From Protonemura montana (taxonomy: Eukaryota > Arthropoda > Insecta > Plecoptera > Nemouridae): a stretch of 64,000 nucleotides of DNA. Both the position numbers and the translations under genes were made by a program. Under the pieces are notes generated by a model. It had not been told where the DNA came from. It saw nothing but the letters and a program-made list of their open reading frames with translations, and did no database searches. Shown in pieces: positions 58,508 to 64,000 of this stretch. The stretch is from contig OX387610.1 of the NCBI GenBank assembly GCA_947568835.1, positions 8,581,501-8,645,500 on the forward strand. The letters run 5' to 3'. Position 1 is the stretch's first letter. Each line of letters begins with the position of its first letter.

Positions 58508-59519
58508 ATACCCCATTCATTATTCTTCATTCATAATTGAACCATTCATAAAAAACCATTGCGTTGCATCATTAGACATTGTGTGATGGTATATGATTAC
58601 GATGGACTTATTTATTGATTACCTTGCCAATCGATATCTAGTATTGTGTAATATTACTTGGAACCTATCTCTGTCACTTGTATTTCTGAAATAACTAGAA
58701 AACTTTGCAATTTACTAACGGAAAAACAAATAAAACAAAGAAACACCAAACAGAAAAAACTTAAATACAAATCTTTCAAGCTTCAGCGTTTTTTTTTTTA
58801 CATAGCCCATCTAATAAAAACATCAAATAACTCCGAAATTAGAAGGCGCAGCCTGTGTTTATCAAAGCATGGATCGTGCTTGTATATAATAAAGCAGAAT
58901 CTGTTAGCAAGGCAGTGCATTAGGGAGGGGACAGCTTGCCGTGCCTTGCCAGGGTGAAGTCACTCATAACGAGAGGATAAATTTAGCCGCACCCTTAGCA
59001 GAGATAGGGGGGCAGATGGGGTGGGTGGGTGGGTATATGGGAGGTCAACCGGAAGAGGCGAGGGTGAAGATGATGTTGTGGACCCTGTCAACTGTGACAG
59101 GCGCTCGAACGCAAGACTTTGTTGTCGACATTTTGTAACAGTGGTGGATTTGGCGAGGACACTTGAGTAAACACTGACATTTTAGCTTGTTGGTTAAATT
59201 TGGTTAAATTTGCCAGTGTTCTTCTCGATGAAATTGTGTCTGTTTTTTTTTTTGTAAATAAAATATAGGTTCAAAGTTAATGCATGACATTTTTTAATTC
59301 AGAATTTTGTGGTTGAAATTTTTGAATTCAGAATTTTGTGGTTGAAATTTTGAAGCATTGGCGAGAGTTGGGAGAGCCATTGAATACCGCTGTTGACTGT
59401 GAAATTACAGCTGGCCAAAAATCGTCAGAAATTACTAGTAATTTGAGTTAGAATTGTGCTTTTTCTCTCTCAAAATAAGTATAAAAGAAATTTATGCTGG
59501 CAGTAAAAATTTCATTAAA
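58508..59519. other. Intergenic; short tandem duplication
   Basis: A 31-bp unit (ttcagaattttgtggttgaa plus flanks) is duplicated at 59296-59353. The rest has nothing recognised. Confidence 0.45.
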
Positions 59520-59826
59520 GGAATGAGAGGCTAGAAAGATGAAAGTTAGTACAGCAACTTCACTCGCCTTGCTTATCAACCTCTCGACAACATGGATTTG
59601 TGGAGGAATTCTGATTTTCGAGTTGTAGCATTCTTCGTAAGGGCCGCTTGTTCCCCTAGATGCTCTTCTACAAGAGTGGGCTACATTCCGGCACCGGGTT
59701 TCCCCTTCTCTCTTCCAGGCTAGGCTCACCATCGTCCTCATCATCATCCATTAAATCACCAACGCCATAAAACCAGCGCCACACAGCCCGTTGTCAAAAC
59801 AGTGCTTCGTTAAACCGCACAAATCA
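59520..59826 (+). mobile_element. 5S-derived SINE body
   Basis: Runs from gagaggctagaaagatgaaa through cttgcttatcaacctctcga, a decayed hairpin core (tagcattcttcgtaagg), caccgggtttccccttctc, atcatcatccattaaatcac and gttgtcaaaacagtgcttcg to the ttaaaccgcacaaat end. The 5S head is absent. Confidence 0.85.
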
Positions 59827-59986
59827 AATATTATATTATGGTCATGTAGCGAGTTACAAACATCCTTAAACATGCGCCACTGTGAAATTCGCGTGGTTGA
59901 AGCGACCTAAAATCCCGTGTGCTCCGTCAACACGTCTCCTGTTTCGCGTGTTTGAAATATCAGCTGTCATGCGTGAGAGCGTGCGT

Positions 59987-60022
59987 TCAGATTGTGCGTG
60001 CTCGCGCGGTCGTTGAGTCGTG
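59987..60022 (+). promoter_or_regulatory. Inr plus DPE core promoter
   Basis: The initiator TTCAGATT has its A at 59989 (+1). AGTCGTG lies at +28 to +34 (60016-60022), the exact spacing and sequence of the arthropod downstream promoter element RGWCGTG. The surroundings (59890-60050) are the most CG-dinucleotide-rich part of this region, and there is no TATA box. A possible non-coding first exon runs to the donor acag|gtagct at 60133/60134. The gene itself would lie downstream and probably beyond the window. Confidence 0.5.
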
Positions 60023-60133
60023 AGGACAGGCTTTGCTTTCAGCGGGGTTCACATAGGCTACTCTTCATTTCATCCTGAGTGGGAGAGATGTATGCTATGG
60101 CTACTGCTTCATGTAGTTGCCATTAGAATACAG

Positions 60134-61778
60134 GTAGCTCACAAACGTTTGGCTAATTTCTAGCCGTTGTTAGCGTCTTAACATTTGGGCTCATATAAAT
60201 TTTCTTACTAAAAGAGATTATTTTTGATCGAGATAAACCTCTCATGTACTACGCAAAAATACGGAATTTGAATGGCTTTGAATTCCAGTCCGGTAGCACA
60301 TTTTTTTCAGCTACGCTTCGCTACCACCCATCGCTTGATGGTTTGAGCTCTTATGAAGCAAACACTAGAGAAACCAACATTTCATTTGTGTTTGTCGATG
60401 CTGTGCATTGTTGATGTGTTTTATTTGTTCTGCTCTGTGCGAAATAAAGTTTAAAATTTTGAGACGTGTGAATGCAGACTTTAAACGAGTTGCACTTGTA
60501 CTACAGCAAGCCTCTGGTTCATCAGCATGCGTACATGTATTCACTCAATTGCTGGCTAAATTGTTGGGTGCCAGCTCATGTACATTTCACTAAAACATGA
60601 CCCAACCTAAGCCTTGCTTTGGGTTCAGCATAACCCCTGATTTAATTAGTTAATTGGTACTCTGAGTGCTAATTTATGTAACGGTTAGGAAGGTTTGGGC
60701 AGGTTAATCTCATTTGGAAAATTCTCCAACATTTGGAGAAATGAGATGGACCAAATGAGATGAACCTGGAGTTTATAACTTTATATCCCTGGGTATATTG
60801 TACACGAAGTTTAAGAAGTTTTAGTATATAGAAAAAAAACTGAAAAAGTATTAAAACTGCGCAAAAATGTCAAAAATAATTAAATTAAGCCTATGATTTG
60901 ACAAATGCATTTGTGATGCCTTCGAAAGCTAAGAAATGGCATGTGCATATTAAAATTTGACACAAGGTTTACAATACTGGTATGTAACATTGCTTTTAAA
61001 TCACTTTGACGTCGTTAAACTAGCGCCCACAAAAGAAGTATCGGACCAAAACACAACTAAAAAAACCGCATCACAATGAGTCATTAACAGGTAACTAGTC
61101 GTCACATTCTTAGAAGTGTAAGTGCAGCAACATTGATTGCATCATAATGCAACAATGCAATGTCATAAATGCACCTTCTAAAACATGGATATGGCGAAAT
61201 CATAAAAATCCTTGACTTAAATTTCGAGTTCGTACGCACAAAGTCGTTGCTTGTTACCAGTGCAATTTACAATAAATGTTTCCTGCCAAAAGCAATGTCA
61301 GACGACATTACCCTTGCCATCAAGTGAGCAATGACATCTGATTCATTCTTAGCAGCTACGTGTCATCATTGCATATGGAATAATGATCGGTATTATGACA
61401 CGATAATAATACAGTTTATTTGTCGTCTGATCATACATTGATATTGAAATTGTCACATTTAAAAATATTAACATAGAACTGTCACCAGAGAAAGTCACAA
61501 AAATCGTTCACCGCAGACATAAATTCATTAATGAAGTACTTATTTAGTTGAGTGTTAAACCGGATCCCATCCTTTTCTTTTACACTATTTGGGGGTTTAT
61601 TATATCGTTTTGCTCCTGCCTACATAGGGTCCTGTGTTTTTTTTTTAAATTCACTCCTTAGTTTTACAGTTTTTAAATTGGAATTGTTTCTAGTCAGACG
61701 ATATTTAGATCTTTAGTAGTTTCTCGATCTGTAATATGATTGTGATCAGAGAGCACTTAAATGATTTAAGGAATTGGG
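60134..61778. other. Possible intron of the plus-strand unit; nested hairpin
   Basis: Contains the nested inverted repeats at 60702-60766. No coding exon was recognised. Confidence 0.4.
60702..60766. other. Nested inverted repeats
   Basis: Outer arms GGTTAATCTCATTTGG (60702-60717) and CCAAATGAGATGAACC (60751-60766) pair at 15 of 16 positions. Inside, TTCTCCAA-cat-TTGGAGAA (60722-60740) is a perfect 8-bp stem with a 3-nt loop. Confidence 0.7.
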
Positions 61779-62028
61779 TTGCCCAGTTCTGTGTCGGAGA
61801 GCGGTTGGAGGGATGAAAGTTAGGACAGAAACTTTGGATTTGTAGGGATGTTAAACCGGTGGTCCCCTTGGCGCTCTTCGACAGAAGTAGGCTACGTGCC
61901 GGCACCGGGTTTCCTCTCCTCTCTTCGAGGCTAAGTTAGATTCCACATCATCATCCATTCATTCACCGACGCCATCAGACCAGTGCTACATTGCTAGATG
62001 TCAAAACAGTGCCTCGTTAAACCCCAAT
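61779..62028 (+). mobile_element. 5S-derived SINE, internally deleted
   Basis: Begins at cccagttctgtgtcggagag (the linker after the 5S head) and continues with cggttggagggatgaaag. It lacks most of the central part (from accctctcgac to the hairpin core), then resumes at ggatgttaaaccggtggtcc and runs to tgtcaaaacagtgcctcgtt. Confidence 0.85.
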
Positions 62029-62074
62029 AATCAATCTTTAAAGCATTGAGTTTATAGGTTTAATCAGAGTCCCC

Positions 62075-62330
62075 AATGTTACGCTTTCTGCTGAGCAAAC
62101 GAGCCGGCAACATGTGGTAACGGTATATGCTACCCGATGGCGCTTGAGGCCGTCCCTTTTAACAAACCTCGTTAATTAAATAATTATGACTCAAAATATC
62201 GACACATGAATATCAGTCGTTGATGATCGTCAAGGTTAAAGGTGAGCGTACATCAGTCTTAAATTCGAGGAATTTTGCGAGTAATAACGAAATTATGTTT
62301 CTTAACACTCGAAACGACGGTAACTTCACT
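62075..62330 (+). mobile_element. tRNA-SINE family 2 body
   Basis: Near-complete: aatgttacgctttctgctga, gcaaacgagccggcaacatg, gatggcgcttgaggccgtcc, aattatgactcaaaatatcg and acactcgaaacgacggtaac. No tRNA-like head. Confidence 0.85.
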
Positions 62331-64000
62331 TTTGTAACTTCACTTTATATAATTAACTTCATTTTACTAGTAACTAAAGTTACAATAGCTGACAGGTATG
62401 TATTTTTGTAAATCTGCCTGCTAGATTCAAAAGTTCTACAATTCTGTTGGCTATGATAAATGGTTAGTTTTTTACATTTTGAGTGTTTTCGAGAATAAAT
62501 TAACCAATATTATAATATTTTGCAGTTATTTTCATGAATACTACTATTATCTGATTTTGAAACGATCTTATTAGATATTTTCATGATTTAGAATATGTAA
62601 TTCATACAAACCAAGCTACAATTAGCTCAATTCACTACTGAATTATCATGACCATAAATTGAACGATTTCATATTTCACACAAAATTAACCCACAACGCA
62701 AGAAATCTCTGCGAATTTCTGAAAAGCTGACAAATGACTTAATCGCCGTTTCCTGATCTTTTCCCATATAACCCATGATACATCCATCCATACATCATTA
62801 CTCAATAACAGAAAAACACACCACAATATTTCGCGACTTCTTGTTGACGGAAGCTGACTCGACATCTCATCGGGTCTTTATGGCTTTGCGGTCAGAATCG
62901 GAATCAAACTATAAATTTCAAATCCACATTCAATAATATTTGAAAATAAAATCGCTATTGAAAGACAAGATTATGTGAAAATTAGTACAACTTGACTTTT
63001 AAAGACCTTTAGTATATAATAAAATAATCAGAATTAACCATTGACCTGTGCTTATTGATTGTATATGGTTCCAAATCTAAGTCGATCATATCTTTAATCA
63101 CCAGTCAGTTATCATCTATAATTTATTTAACGCCATTTATCATCTGACCTTGCTTTGAAAATTTCAAATGAGAATTTTTTCCGTGTTTTTTTTTTATAAC
63201 CACTGCCAAAAATATAATTTTAAGACCCTATGGTATTAAAATTTTCCCTGATCTTTTTTGAACTTTAATCAATTTCGTTGTACCCATTTTTAACATCTGA
63301 CGCAATCGGATATTGCATTGCGACATGTCCCGACTGACAAGCGTTCTGTATGGAAATTGCTAGCGTATGACACTGACAGGAAAACACCTCACGCCATGTG
63401 CCAGAGCGAGATCATGTGAGTTTGACTTTGATATTCAACATGGAATGATGAGGTCAACACAGAGTGAGTCATCGTCACGGTCATCGGACGTTATGTAACG
63501 GATGCACTGAGATATTGGCATGTCATTTCAGGTTAATTAGAAGGGCTACAGGTGCAAACGCATTTACTCGAATCTGATATGCAATAACACAACGCAATTA
63601 GGGTAGGGTCATTCTTTACGTCAGGCTTATTACTTATCATGTATGTACCCTTCAAAGGGCCCGAATATGATCTACTTTTACTGAGACAAGGGGATAAAAA
63701 GGGGGGTAATTTTGGTATGATCCCTCCTCCCCAAACAAACTTTTATGCATGGAAATATTTCAGTCAAAACTCTCAAAACCCCATAACATGGTCTCAATGT
63801 TATTATTAATTTAAAACGTTAATGAGCTCTCTTTTCTGAAACTGAAAATGTTCTGACCAAAAATACCCCCCGCCCTTCCCCCCTCCACCGCCTAGTCACA
63901 TTACCAAAAAATCGCGTTTGTACATCTTTGTGTTTTAACACCCTTTGAGATTACAGTGAAAAAATGTATTTAAAAAAAATACTCATTTTAGGTAGAAGGG
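62331..64000. other. Intergenic or intronic, nothing recognised
   Basis: AT-rich with short C-rich and G-rich patches near 63680-63890. No exon, RNA gene or known repeat recognised. Confidence 0.45.

Overview
This window reads as nuclear DNA of an insect. It is AT-rich and very gene-poor. The two convincing genes have spliced, signal-peptide-bearing products of insect-like character, there are arthropod-type core promoter motifs (Inr, Inr+DPE), and the rest is dominated by short retroposons and minisatellites. No bacterial, organellar, CRISPR or viral content is recognised. The species is not identifiable from the sequence alone.

Genes. (1) Minus strand, 12436-13069: the main coding exon of a small secreted basic protein (about 212 aa). 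Its start codon appears to sit in a five-base coding exon at 14565-14569, across a 1.5 kb intron. (2) Minus strand, 38255-40120: a single large coding exon for a 621-aa secreted, acidic, Ser/Thr-rich protein with a Cys-containing N-terminal block. A strong splice acceptor lies 23 nt upstream of its ATG, so the 5' leader must come from an upstream exon. A promoter-like GC-rich segment ending in a consensus donor at 52767-53446 is the best candidate, implying a 12.6 kb intron. A third transcription start with an Inr and a perfectly spaced DPE lies at 59989 on the plus strand, probably belonging to a gene that continues outside the window.

Repeats carry most of the remaining information. The most interesting family is a SINE whose head is the internal-promoter half of 5S rRNA (class SINE3-like). 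It has about ten copies, one with a clear 9-bp target duplication and an AAT tail, some with two or three tandem 5S heads, one head-to-tail dimer, and one offshoot that has become a 7 x 91 bp satellite at 17674-18310. Two tRNA-derived SINE families, a foldback element with 75-bp near-perfect inverted arms, and a further dispersed element (E) are also present. They are often nested in one another, which gives relative ages.

Tandem arrays: 45 bp x about 26 (4917-6113), 91 bp x 7, 36 bp x 5 (25507-25673), 43 bp x about 20 bounded by 19-bp terminal inverted repeats (29676-30766), and 87 bp x 10 (56113-56965). Several periods are multiples of three, so these arrays hold long open frames that are not genes. 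Layout: 0-12 kb repeats only; 12.2-14.6 kb gene 1; 14.6-37.8 kb repeats with one possible plus-strand first exon near 26.6 kb; 37.8-53.4 kb gene 2 with its proposed long intron; 53.4-64 kb repeats and the plus-strand promoter at 60 kb.
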